DNA from: Pleodorina starrii
Lineage: Eukaryota > Chlorophyta > Chlorophyceae > Chlamydomonadales > Volvocaceae
DNA length: 64,000 nucleotides
Reading direction: 5' to 3'
Assembly (NCBI GenBank): GCA_030267565.1
Contig: BRXU01000004.1
Location: forward strand, 2,114,501 to 2,178,500
Part shown: one piece after another, positions 12,596 through 20,000 of the stretch
Layout: each line of letters begins with the position of its first letter
Position numbering within the stretch: the stretch's first letter is position 1
Position numbers and translations under genes: made by a program
The notes under the pieces: generated by a model
Told to the model about the DNA's origin: nothing
The model's input: the letters and a program-made list of their open reading frames with translations, nothing else
Databases searched by the model: none

Positions 12596-12990
12596 AAGGA
12601 AAGGATCAAAACGAAAGGGGTCGATCGAGGGCAAGCTGCATAATATCCTGCTGGTGCCAAACCCCGTTGAAACCATCTGCTGGTTGGCGGTGATGCCTAA
12701 TGGCCATGGTATGCTGCATACAGCAGGGTATGTCCTACAGGTAGGATCCTACACGAGTGAAGGGCGCAAGGATTTCCCGTTGGTTGCCCTGCTGCTTGAA
12801 CCCAACAGTTCCACGCACGGACCGCCCCGTGCAGCCCAAATGTTTACCTGCGCTCGCTCTCACAGCCGCCGTGGAGAAGGCCTGCAGGGTCTTGTCGATG
12901 CTGCTGCTGCTGGTGCCAACATCGAAGAGGCTTGCAAGGGCGTGGACAGCCTCGGTCACTTCTGCATCACGAATAGCCTCAATGGCGGCC
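1..12990 (-). CDS. SRCR / Ser-Pro-Pro / REJ-like extracellular protein gene (both ends open)
   Basis: Multi-exon gene read right to left. My exon chain is 12990-12848, 12357-12225, 11874-11759, 11415-11196, 8036-7928, 7099-6979, 3237-1154, 918-832, 531-257; it continues off the left edge. Each junction has GT donors and AG acceptors and the codon phases match at every step, which is the main support. The order is a helical segment, 'RRRLAEAG', an SRCR domain, a long Ser-Pro-Pro run, a Cys-rich region and REJ/PKD-like sequence. In other proteins SRCR domains bind ligands, SPP runs form extended glycoprotein rods in algal walls, and REJ modules occur in polycystin-like proteins, so an extracellular or membrane role is inferred. 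The true start lies upstream of 12990 and was not found. Introns hold an R1 repeat with three nested elements, a second R1 copy and a LINE tail. A paralogue lies at 51769-64000. Confidence 0.72.
257..531 (-). CDS. Exon of left gene: REJ/PKD-like segment
   Basis: The exon starts after a CAG acceptor at 532-533 and ends at a GTGAGT donor (251-256), leaving two bases of a codon. It encodes a segment with CSNCSYP near the start, VEIDASASKDPSG in the middle and NATWTF afterwards, a pattern typical of PKD/REJ-type beta-sandwich domains ('S.dp.g...W.f'). The same exon is at 61082-61356 in the right gene with only a few changes (Lys to Arg in ASASKDP, Asn to Ser near the end). The next exon of this gene would be left of the window; its counterpart in the right gene is 60692-60737. 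Confidence 0.75.
832..918 (-). CDS. Small 29-codon exon of left gene
   Basis: Acceptor CCGCAG before 918 and donor GTAAGG (826-831) enclose 87 bases in phase 0. The peptide contains SILTWKFNTT and links the Cys-rich region to the REJ-like exon. A same-length copy is at 61650-61736. Too short to be found by ORF length, but conservation of both splice sites and frame in the duplicate supports it. Confidence 0.72.
1154..3237 (-). CDS. Ser-Pro-Pro hydroxyproline-rich exon with Cys-rich tail
   Basis: A 694-codon exon. From 3237 there is a short leader (VAPVASYVRTSVVLLG), then about 330 residues dominated by SPP and PEP repeats (about 3150-2090), then a Ser-Pro block and a region with more than 20 Cys (CSTCQAC, CRADSDCPANAACVVP, CAADEYC, CPGMCQP). 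The frame is open to 3277 without an ATG, starting at GTG with an in-frame TGA just above, and a good acceptor (CACACAG) at 3238-3244 gives the phase needed by the SRCR exon at 6979-7099. So I treat this as an internal exon; the apparent signal peptide (VICLLLALV) is probably intronic. SPP runs in volvocine algae are normally hydroxylated and glycosylated wall-type rods (family knowledge). The donor is GTGAGC at 1148-1153. The Cys-rich end is duplicated at 63611-64000. Confidence 0.8.
4331..4946. mobile_element. 616-bp TIR element nested in R1
   Basis: Perfect inverted ends of at least 32 bp beginning GGTGTTTACACTTGGATTAA (4332 onward, and inverted to 4946). Flanks CTCTAAGA (4323-4330) and CTCTAACA (4947-4954) look like an 8-bp target duplication with one change. 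The inside is AT-rich and has no ORF. Non-autonomous DNA transposon; the 8-bp TSD would fit hAT, P or KDZ types, but the family is not decided. Confidence 0.78.
5174..5629. mobile_element. 456-bp TIR element nested in R1
   Basis: Inverted ends TACCGTACTGCCAC at 5174-5187 and 5616-5629. The interior is AT-rich with repeated CTCGCAAA motifs (5253-5550). It splits the R1 sequence GAAGAATGTT...TAGCATAG that is continuous in the other copies. The target duplication is unclear, perhaps TGC. No ORF. Confidence 0.68.
5963..6866. mobile_element. 904-bp hAT-like non-autonomous element
   Basis: Ends CCAGGGTTGCGACCGTATT at 5963-5981 and inverted at 6848-6866. CAGGG is the usual start of hAT TIRs. Flanks GGCGGGGC and TCCGGGGC match at 6 of 8 bases. 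Subterminal arrays of AATACGCC-like repeats occur on both sides (5988-6090, 6738-6850), as expected for transposase binding sites. It interrupts the GC-rich right terminus of R1 copy 1. No transposase is visible. Confidence 0.7.
6979..7099 (-). CDS. SRCR domain, exon 3 (C-terminal half)
   Basis: Encodes the end of an SRCR domain: GYVGACFPSGAQDVTGCAW then SSCSHNDDIGVSCM. The spaced Cys residues and the C.HN.DIGVSC ending are diagnostic of the family. Acceptor TATTCAG before 7099, donor GTGAGTC (6972-6978). It ends in phase 1, exactly as needed by the SPP exon at 3237. Confidence 0.8.
7100..7927 (-). other. Intron within the SRCR domain
   Basis: Contains a fragment of the R1-type GC palindrome (about 7308-7345) and a short ATTATT run (7413-7424). 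I see no gene. Confidence 0.5.
7928..8036 (-). CDS. SRCR domain, exon 2 (middle)
   Basis: Encodes SRAVNLTVREASSVCQQLGY followed by KAGYPYIAGGGSGSIL, matching the SRCR core 'A..VCRQLGY.GG...G.GPI'. The acceptor is at 8037-8038 (AATGTAG) and the donor is GTAAGT (7922-7927). One base completes a Cys codon from the previous exon, restoring the WGSLC motif. Confidence 0.8.
8037..11195 (-). other. Large intron within the SRCR domain
   Basis: Holds R1 copy 2 (9813-11016). In 8037-9812 I see no gene; there is a pair of short hairpins at 8333-8352 and 8357-8375 (GTCCACTccctGAGTGGAC) and otherwise unrecognised sequence. Confidence 0.5.
9813..11016 (+). mobile_element. R1 repeat, copy 2
   Basis: About 1.2 kb, beginning ACAAGGGGTTGGTGTCGG and ending GGGGCCCCGCCCAAAAA. 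It is flanked by GGTGA (9808-9812 and 11017-11021), a likely 5-bp target duplication. The internal microsatellite position here holds AACCCAG repeats (10918-10950) where copy 1 has CAGG. No convincing ORF. It sits in the SRCR intron. Confidence 0.78.
11196..11415 (-). CDS. SRCR domain, exon 1 with RRRL motif
   Basis: After a CCGCAG acceptor it encodes a Ser/Gly-rich stretch, TTVRRRLAEAGSD, then VRLVGGSSSSSGRLEVLYQG and TWGSL, the classical N-terminal signature of an SRCR domain (RLVGG...G.VEV...G.WG..C). The donor is GTAAGTG (11190-11195 region), in phase 2 within the Cys codon. Confidence 0.8.
11759..11874 (-). CDS. Linker exon of left gene (predicted)
   Basis: The donor CAG/GTGGGT at 11758-11753 is good; the acceptor ATGAG at 11875-11876 is weak in pyrimidines. 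It joins in phase on both sides, giving a segment with PRPLRTVLPAVAPSECSLAQ. Supported mainly by phase compatibility. Confidence 0.5.
12225..12357 (-). CDS. Helical exon of left gene
   Basis: Encodes an Ala-rich, probably alpha-helical segment (LARDTLHGLSALAHAIADAA, then MSLGIDETD). Acceptor CATTCAG, donor GTAGGG (12219-12224). Phases 1 to 2 fit both neighbours. The right gene has a comparable helical region downstream of its REJ exons. Confidence 0.62.
12418..12596 (+). mobile_element. 5'-truncated LINE 3' end with (CA)n tail
   Basis: From TGCATGGGCGG to CCATGTAACAAA it matches, in the opposite orientation, the 3' UTR of the LINE at 17011-24688 (its 17027-17135). It ends in about 27 CA units (12538-12590), so (CA)n looks like the family tail. 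It lies in the intron between exons 12225-12357 and 12848-12990. Confidence 0.75.
12848..12990 (-). CDS. Helical exon of left gene (most upstream exon found)
   Basis: Encodes AAIEAIRDAEVTEAVHALAS, then LFDVGTSSSSIDKTLQAF. Acceptor TGCATTCAG, donor GTAAAC. It starts with one base of a codon, so a further upstream exon exists but was not identified with confidence. A 72-bp near copy of its middle is at 31149-31220. Confidence 0.62.
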
Positions 12991-13435
12991 CTGAATGCAC
13001 ACGCAGAGGGGAGGCTGCTTAAGGCAGGGCAGCAGGGTGGGGAGAGCTATCGAGCAGCAGCTGCATGATTCACTCTGGACAATCACATACATCTTGCATC
13101 CCCTCGACGCGTCCGCCGCTGTGGTGCAAAGCTTTCGAAACAGTGTCCTCGGGCTGGGAGCGCAGCAACGGTGCCGTTTGTACACCCCATCGCATCACTT
13201 CAGGGCTTAGAACCCTAGTGTCCTCCAACCCCTGAACACACCAGCCAGAAGCTTTCATGGAAAGCTCTGTAACTACCTATCGTTTCATCTTGGAGGCGAA
13301 GGTGCGCTTGCCAGAATCAAGTGACGCCCGTCATCATCAGGCGTGAATGCGCAAAAGTTTGGAATGGGCATATTCTGGTGTCCGCATGCACGCTGTAATG
13401 TGCGACGGAAGTGGAAGCCACCATCGGTGCGATGA
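12991..13435. other. No resolved gene
   Basis: Probably intron or upstream exon sequence of the left gene. A possible exon (about 13085-13245, peptide with SQPEDTVSKALHHSGG) has an acceptor and a donor, but its phase does not fit, so I do not call it. Confidence 0.35.
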
Positions 13436-14080
13436 GTAATAATAATAATAATGATACGCCCGGCCGGTAGCCGAGGCGTGGGTTATGGAAGCAGAGGGGG
13501 TGGGGTGACGGGTTTCCCCGGTCCCAGCCCCCCCCCACCACCGCAAGGAAATTTAGGCTTGTCCCACGTTTGTTACGTGCCGGCCGGTGTCGGTTCCGCA
13601 TGGGGGGTGCGTTCCATTTGTCTGCGGGTTATAACGATAGTGTTGAGTGTCCTAACTGCATGGTCGTGGAGGTTGTTGCAGCATGCTCGGGCTTCCTTGC
13701 TGCCCGTGCCTAGGGTGTGGAGTAGAGGGCGTAGGTCCTTCCTGATAGTGCCCGCAAAGCCAAGGCTGATGGCTTCCTGTGTTGTGTAGCGGACCTTCCA
13801 TCCGGCTTCCGTGAGGAGTTTGGCCAGTTCTGCGTGTTGTATGGCCTTGTCGTGCTGTTTCTGTTTGTGGTTGGTGTCGGCGGTGTAGCCGACCTCAAGA
13901 ATGTGTACGGTGTGCTGGCTGGGGTCCGGGGGTCCCATGTACCCTTGCGCTTGCGTTTCATGGAGGGGGATGTCGGGTATAAGGAGCGAGTATATCGGGC
14001 CGCAGTTTGAGGCGTTTCTCATCCGCAATATTCGGGAGCAGGGTGCGATGAACAACATGGGCACGCATGTGGGTGCCGCC
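13436..14080 (-). mobile_element. LINE 3' fragment (RNase H-type family), frameshifted
   Basis: The peptide at 13573-13990 (QHTVHILEVGYTADTNHKQK, then QEAISLGFAGTIRKDLR) is closely related to the C-terminus of the LINE at 52638-54740. The upstream part (LLPNIADEKRLKLRPDIL) continues in another frame near 13980, so it is broken. It ends in a TAA/ATT microsatellite (13436-13454), like the other copy. Confidence 0.72.
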
Positions 14081-14088
14081 ACAGCTCA

Positions 14089-15010
14089 CATCACCCACCC
14101 ACCCACCTGAGTTCGAAGCCCTCGGCCTCCAGAGCGTGGGCGAACCGCTGCCCTGTCTCTGTGGCCAGGAAGGCGTTGGCACCTGCCGTGGCAACCCGAA
14201 TGATGGTCTGGATAGTGCCCATGCCCGCCGCCTCTGTCTGAAGTTGCCGCAGCTGTTGCTGGGGCGCTTCAATTGCGCAAAGGAGGGCTTCCGCCGCCGG
14301 CAGCCAGGTCTCAATCCACTGGCGGTGGGAGGTCTGGACGACCGGTGCAACCGCCGTGAGGATGCGGTCCAGCAGCCGGGTCAGGTGGGGCACGGATCCG
14401 GCATCGCAGACGCATCCCGCCAATAAGACCTCCGGCGCATGAGCAACAACCATGGAAGACACTTGTCCGGCCAGCTTCAGTAGTCGTGGTTCAGCACTGC
14501 CTGGGCCAAGCAGCGGGCTCCGTGGTTCTGTTGAGGTGCGACATACGACGGGCAGGTCGGGCAGGTCAGGCCAGCAGGAACCCGGTAGGTATACGTAGCA
14601 CGCGCGCGGCGCTTACCGTGTTCACCATGCTTTAGCTGGCTGTGAAGCCAGCTGTAAGGGAGCGTGCACTTTTCCGTGTGTTGGAGGGTATCCAACACGC
14701 TTGCGTTGTACGGCCACGGACGCGATCCATCAACCAGAGACTCGAAACCATTCAAGGCTTTCTGGAATGATGGCTCATACCGAGCGCTGTGGCAAAGCGG
14801 GCTGCTTGCCCTGAAAAGCGCCGGCCGCGAAAAGCGCTCCTTCTCAAAAGCTGTTACCAGCGCCTTCTGATGAACGCAAACTGTTATTAATGTGTATATT
14901 AACACAATTACACAAGCGCGCATCTGAAAAAACATTTTGGGTAAATGGGCCGTTGTATGTGGGCTCGCGGGCATTGCGAATTGCCAGCAGCTACGATACG
15001 GATTATACAC
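14089..15010 (-). other. Unrecognised minus-strand ORFs, possible retroelement remains
   Basis: Two open frames (14091-14462 and 14477-15010). The second has CPTCPSYVAPQQNHGARC near its end, a Cys-His cluster like the zinc motif of LINE C-termini, and basic residues before it. The first is helical without known motifs. They might be remains of an element upstream of the LINE fragment or exons of an unknown gene. I do not assign a function. Confidence 0.25.
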
Positions 15011-15932
15011 CCAAACCGATATATTTGTATATTACTGTCATTGAAAATGAATAATACTCCAAGTGATGCCGTATGCCTCGGAAAGTGGAAATGGTGTGCC
15101 GGTAATGCGGTTAAGTCGAGTCTCCAGTAGCCCCAGCAGGCAGCAGCACCGTGAAGTCGGATGACGAATAATTGAGTACCACTAGCACTTTGGTTTGTGT
15201 GTGATCGTTCGGCGTCCTGAAACATTATTTTACCCAGCAGACCAAGGATAGGGCCTTCCCAGTCAGTCGTCCAGGTCAGACGACGGGGTTGGGCCTTACT
15301 TCAAGGTCAAGACGTTGGGAAATATTCCACAATATAAGATACTTCTACTGCCCTATGCACACTGGATAATATTGGCTTGTACGCACGGCGCCGTGGACGG
15401 TTCTATGAACCTTAGCCGGGAGCGAGTAATGCCTGCTATCCCAAGGCCTAGGCCGGTTGCTAAGTAAATCAATGAACGAGCCATGCATTTCAGATCTCCA
15501 GCCTCCGATGGCCCTCTTGCAGCTGGCGTTATCGTCCGCCTACCTTGCCTGTTTTGGCCCAACGGACCTCACGGCGGACAGCGGCCCTGATAGGCAACCG
15601 TTATTTATAATTACTTGCGTGCTCGCCCACCCATGTCGCTTGTTATAAATAACTCCTGAATACTAATTGGTATGTGTGGTACGTCCATACTCTGGAAAAA
15701 AGCGAGCAGCAGGTCTAGATTCCGTAATATGGGATGACTATTTTGCGTTTCTCCAGAAGGTGACTATGTGACCTTTACACTGGCGTGTTAACGGAGAGTC
15801 TACGAAAAGTCTATTACGGAGTTTAAACTGCATATTACGGAGGAGTAGCAGCCCAAAAAACGGTACTGTGGGTCGTCCCTTATACCACGGATGCGCCGTT
15901 TCCGGACACACTATATATGGTACAGTGACCAA
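15011..15932. other. No gene seen; inverted repeat at 15600-15653
   Basis: AT-rich sequence. GTTATTTATAA (15600-15610) and its inverse (15643-15653) form an 11-bp inverted repeat. Repeated TATTACGGAG motifs lie at 15810-15842. This may include the 5' part of the HUH element, whose left border I could not fix. Confidence 0.35.
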
Positions 15933-15993
15933 GGTACATAGGACCGGTATATGGTGCATAGGACCAGTCTAACGATAAAGGACCGGTGTATGG
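15933..15993 (+). promoter_or_regulatory. Iteron-like direct repeats upstream of the Rep ORF
   Basis: Three spaced copies of AGGACCGGT or AGGACCAGT: TACATAGGACCGGTATATGG (15935-15954), GCATAGGACCAGT (15956-15968) and AAAGGACCGGTGTATGG (15977-15993), at about 21-bp spacing. They lie about 200 bp before the open frame. HUH Rep systems often have such iterons as binding sites; the role here is inferred. Confidence 0.4.
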
Positions 15994-16268
15994 TTTCGGT
16001 GTGTATATGGCTTCCGAGAAGGTCGCATTAATTTACGGCAAGCACTTTGTCGTGCACGCTTTTTTGGACGAGCAAGTTGGCAAGGCTGGCCGCAACCGAT
16101 GTGCAGTATGTGTGTTGTTTCGGTGCGAGAATCTCAGAAAACTTTGGACGCAGTAATACAGGTTGCTGTTGCCGCTGATTTACGTGAAGTACACCGAACG
16201 TCATAGCCAACCTTAGCGGCGGTCCTAGCGGCCATGTTAGCGGGTTTCAGGGCCTCCTTGCGGAGGCT

Positions 16269-17010
16269 TTGCATCCCCAAGGTAACACGAGCGGTCTCGC
16301 CGGAGCATCAGCAGCCGGTCCAAACAATGGCGGCGGCATTCCAGCCACCTTCCCTATTGCGACCGGGTCTTCTATCACAAATCGTCACCTTGGCATTGGC
16401 ACGCTTGAACAGTTGCAAGCTTTGCAGCTTGCTCATCAGTCCCAAGCGCGTGTACAACATGCTGCCCAGCAAGCTGCATTGCAGCAGCAAGTTCGTGTCA
16501 ACCAACTGCAACTGCTTCAACAATACCAGCAGCAACAGAGTATGCAGCAGCAACAACAACTTCACGCGCTTATTAGCGGACGGCTTCTTTCAACGCAGCC
16601 AACCCCATCAACAGGGGCCGGTCCTCAGCACGGCGCAGTTGCTGCTGACAACAGGGATGGTGGCGCCGATTCAGGGACCGTTGCTGGCCGCGGACGCTCC
16701 GGCGGCGCCGACCCGGCTTCTGGGACGCGTGGACGTGGGCGTGCCCGCGGCCGCTCAGCAGTTGGGACTCCTCGACGGGGACGTGCCGCTTCTCGAGGTC
16801 GTAGTGGCCGGGGTGGTCGCGGCGCGGCACGTGTACGTGCAGGCGGCTCAGATGGCGACGACGAAGGTGATGCTGACGACCCTCTCGAACCTGCAGATGG
16901 GGCCGACATCGCAGGTGGTGTCGGGGCGTCAGATGAGGCCGATGACGTTGATACAGCGCAATATGGCGTGGCTTCAACGGCCCACCCCGGGCGCGATAAA
17001 GCCGACTTAT
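16269..17010 (+). CDS. Rep ORF, piece 1: Gln-rich, Gly/Arg-rich, acidic N-terminus
   Basis: Low-complexity but open in one frame. It has QQYQQQQSMQQQQQ, then RGRGRARGRS and PRRGRAASRGRSGRGGRG, then GDDEGDADD. The Gly/Arg part could bind nucleic acid or act as a nuclear signal (inference). The competing frame at 16234 is a shadow; only the frame beginning at 16269 joins piece 2. The piece is cut at the LINE target duplication. Confidence 0.65.
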
Positions 17011-20000
17011 GTGTGTGTGTTTGTTACATGGTTGGGGGTGCGTGCCCCTCTCATGAACAAAAGCCCATACGAGCCGAGGGCCCAAGGGAACTAAAACGCC
17101 TAAAAGCACGACAGTAGAAACACCGCCCATGCAGAAGAGGGGGATACTAGCGGCCAAAGGGGACAATTGAGTTGCGGTGGGCCCAAATGCGCTCAAGCAT
17201 CTTCGCCAAACGGGGAGGATCCCATCTCATCGCTTCCTCCATACCCTCGAATTGAGGAAACCCTTCATCCGCGCGGATGCTACTATAAGCAGGGCACTCC
17301 ATTAGGACATGCTTCTCGTCCTCTATTTGACCATCCGCAACGCAGCAGGGACATTTTCGCTCAGTCCTAGGGACATGAACTCTGCCCACTCGCGATCTGT
17401 TGGCCGCAACCGCCCAACAGCACAAACGAAACTGCAAAAGTTTGCGGTGGGCCGCACGCGGAATGAAAACGCTAGCATGCTGTGGCCACATAATTGCCGC
17501 TGCCCGCGCAAAGGGCATACCCATCCAGTGCTTATACTTCGCCATCTGAACTCCCGGCTGTTTCCCGTCCGAAGGGTAAGCCTCTGGCGGTACACTTAAA
17601 CGCTCGTGCTCCCACCCACTCATCAACCGCTCCCTCAGCGCTGTCACAATCGTTCCTTCGGGGAGTGGTTTACTTAACAACCAATCGATGCGGTTATCAA
17701 AACCACTGACGTCCTGCGGCATCCCACTCCAGATGTCGATTTCGAGATACGTTAACAACCGCAACACTGCAGCACCCCAGCCAGACCCAGCTGGGTCATT
17801 AAGTGCGTCGTGTATTTCCTGCCGCAGTACCGCCAACGCGAGAGAACCAGCCTGCTTTCGGACGCGATTCCAGAAACCAACAACCTGTTTGCCCATGTAG
17901 TACTGCAGCGGGAGCTGTGCCATTTCGGCAAACAGCAGCCGTTGGGCAGGCCTCGCCGCCCCCACAATCTGCCGCATAAAAATGACTTGTAGTTGAACCG
18001 CATCATCCCGCAAACAAGCTTCGAAAAGGCCCTCCGCTAGGTTGTTGTTATCACGACGCCTCCCAGAAGAAGCCCTTTCGAGCGCTTCTGCTATCACAAA
18101 CGGGCCCCACGCCTGACAGCCATACAACAGAATGGCGCGCACCTGGGTAGTGAAACACCGCATCCGAACATCAGCTGAGAACAACTTTAACTTATCAAGC
18201 TTGGCACTTAGAGCAAACAAGGCAGATCGCGCCGAATCACACAATTGTTGGCGGCAAGCGCAAAAAGATCGGTCGGGCCCGTACACCAACCCTAGGTAGC
18301 GCGCGCTGTCCTTGGCTGGTACGGCTTGCCCTGCAAGTCGAAGTTGCGCATCACACGCCGTGCTAATTTGAGACCGCAGATCATCGCTGCACGCAAAGAC
18401 TAACCTTTCACACTTGGACACATTGGGTCGCATTCCAAAAGCCACACAGAACAGATCGACAAGATTAAGGAGCTCTACCATACACTCCGGGGAGGTCGCA
18501 AGCAAACTAACGTCGTCAGCATACAGCAGGATGGAAACGCACTTGCCACCCACGAGGGGAGTCTCGTGCTTACGCGCTCTAGCGTTCACCACGTCATGTA
18601 CATCAATCAGGTCGGCAAGCGTTTCGATGAAGAGCCCAAACAACTCGGTGGAAAGGGGGCACCCTTGTTTCACACCCTGCCGTGACTCAAACTCCCCTCC
18701 CACACTCCCATTTACCTTCACCACCATGGACACCTTCTCGTACGCTTTCTTCAGTGCCGCCAGCATCGGCCCTCCAACACCGTCTGTAATCTTGAGGGCC
18801 GTGTATAAATGGCAACCCCGTGTAATAAATGAGGGAAAATTTGACACCGTTTCAACACGGCTTGTGTTTGACACGGGGCGACACGGGCTGTTTCAACACG
18901 GCTCGTGTTGGACACGGGATCGACACGGGCTGTGTCAACACGGTCCCGATTATACATGACGAATATAGCCGAAGCACACGAGACGAGTGCAGTTCACCTC
19001 TCCCAGATGCTCACAAGTGACTAAAACGGCTCATCCGGGCAGGCAACCATATGCCCCACACCCGCGCCACCCGCCCCCACACCACCCGACGGCCCATGCC
19101 CCGCCCATGCTCCGCCCCCGCGCCACCCGGCAGCCCCGCCCCTGCGTTACATGACGGCCCCACCCCCGCGCCACCCGACGGCCCTGCGCCTGTCGGTGTT
19201 ACACGACGACAGCCCAGCCCCCGCGCCACCTGATGGCCCCGCCCCTGCACCACCCAAGCAAGGGCCCAGCCCCCGCGCTACTTGACGGCCCATGCAGCCC
19301 CTTTTTTCTGTGGGGGACGTCCCGGGAAGTCACAGAGCCCAAAAAGCAGGCCGCGCGAGCAAGAACAGCAAGCCGCGCCATTTGGCTAAAAGCCCAAACC
19401 ACCAAAGGGAGCCCTGTCCCTAATCTAATATCGTATATGGATGTACCATTGCCCTTTGCTGGTGCGTATCCACATAGCAGGCGGTAGTAAAGCGCCGAAC
19501 CAGGACGGCACTTTGAAATTTTCGACGCCAAAGCAAACGAGCCCAAAGCCACATCATGCGTGGCGCGTTTTAAGGTGGTGGCACGTGTTGACAGAGCGCA
19601 AATCTCGGGCATAGCGCCAGACTGTAGAGATATGGAGGCCATGGATACTTCATATAACCACCATATCACATTTCATGACTACACGATTCTGGTTTTGTCA
19701 TATTTAGAGCTTGCGTAAGGTATAGTTCACATTTCAGGCAGAAAAGGTCTGAGGCAAAAAAGGACAACGTTCCTGAAATCCTTTCTGCCACATAGAATTA
19801 CGGCATCACCATTTTCTGCCTCAAATGTGAACTATAACTAAGAGTTGGGCAAAATCAAGGCGACACTGAAATCCTGACACCAGAGAACATTGTTAGCAAA
19901 AAGTAAACGTCAAGCTTGCTTGTCAAAAACAAGGTATACTCAAGTGTGGATGTTTAGAATCCAGGTTTACTTCGTCGGGGTGGAGGGTGAAGCGTGAAGG

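Noticed and set aside
12538..12596. CRISPR-like or functional CA repeat
   Set aside because: Simple microsatellite tail of a LINE fragment.
13085..13245. Extra upstream exon of the left gene
   Set aside because: Donor gives phase 0 but the next exon needs phase 2; no paralogue to compare.
16234..17094. 286-residue ORF beginning with ATG at 16234
   Set aside because: Wrong frame; only the frame at 16269 continues into the HUH domain after the LINE is removed.
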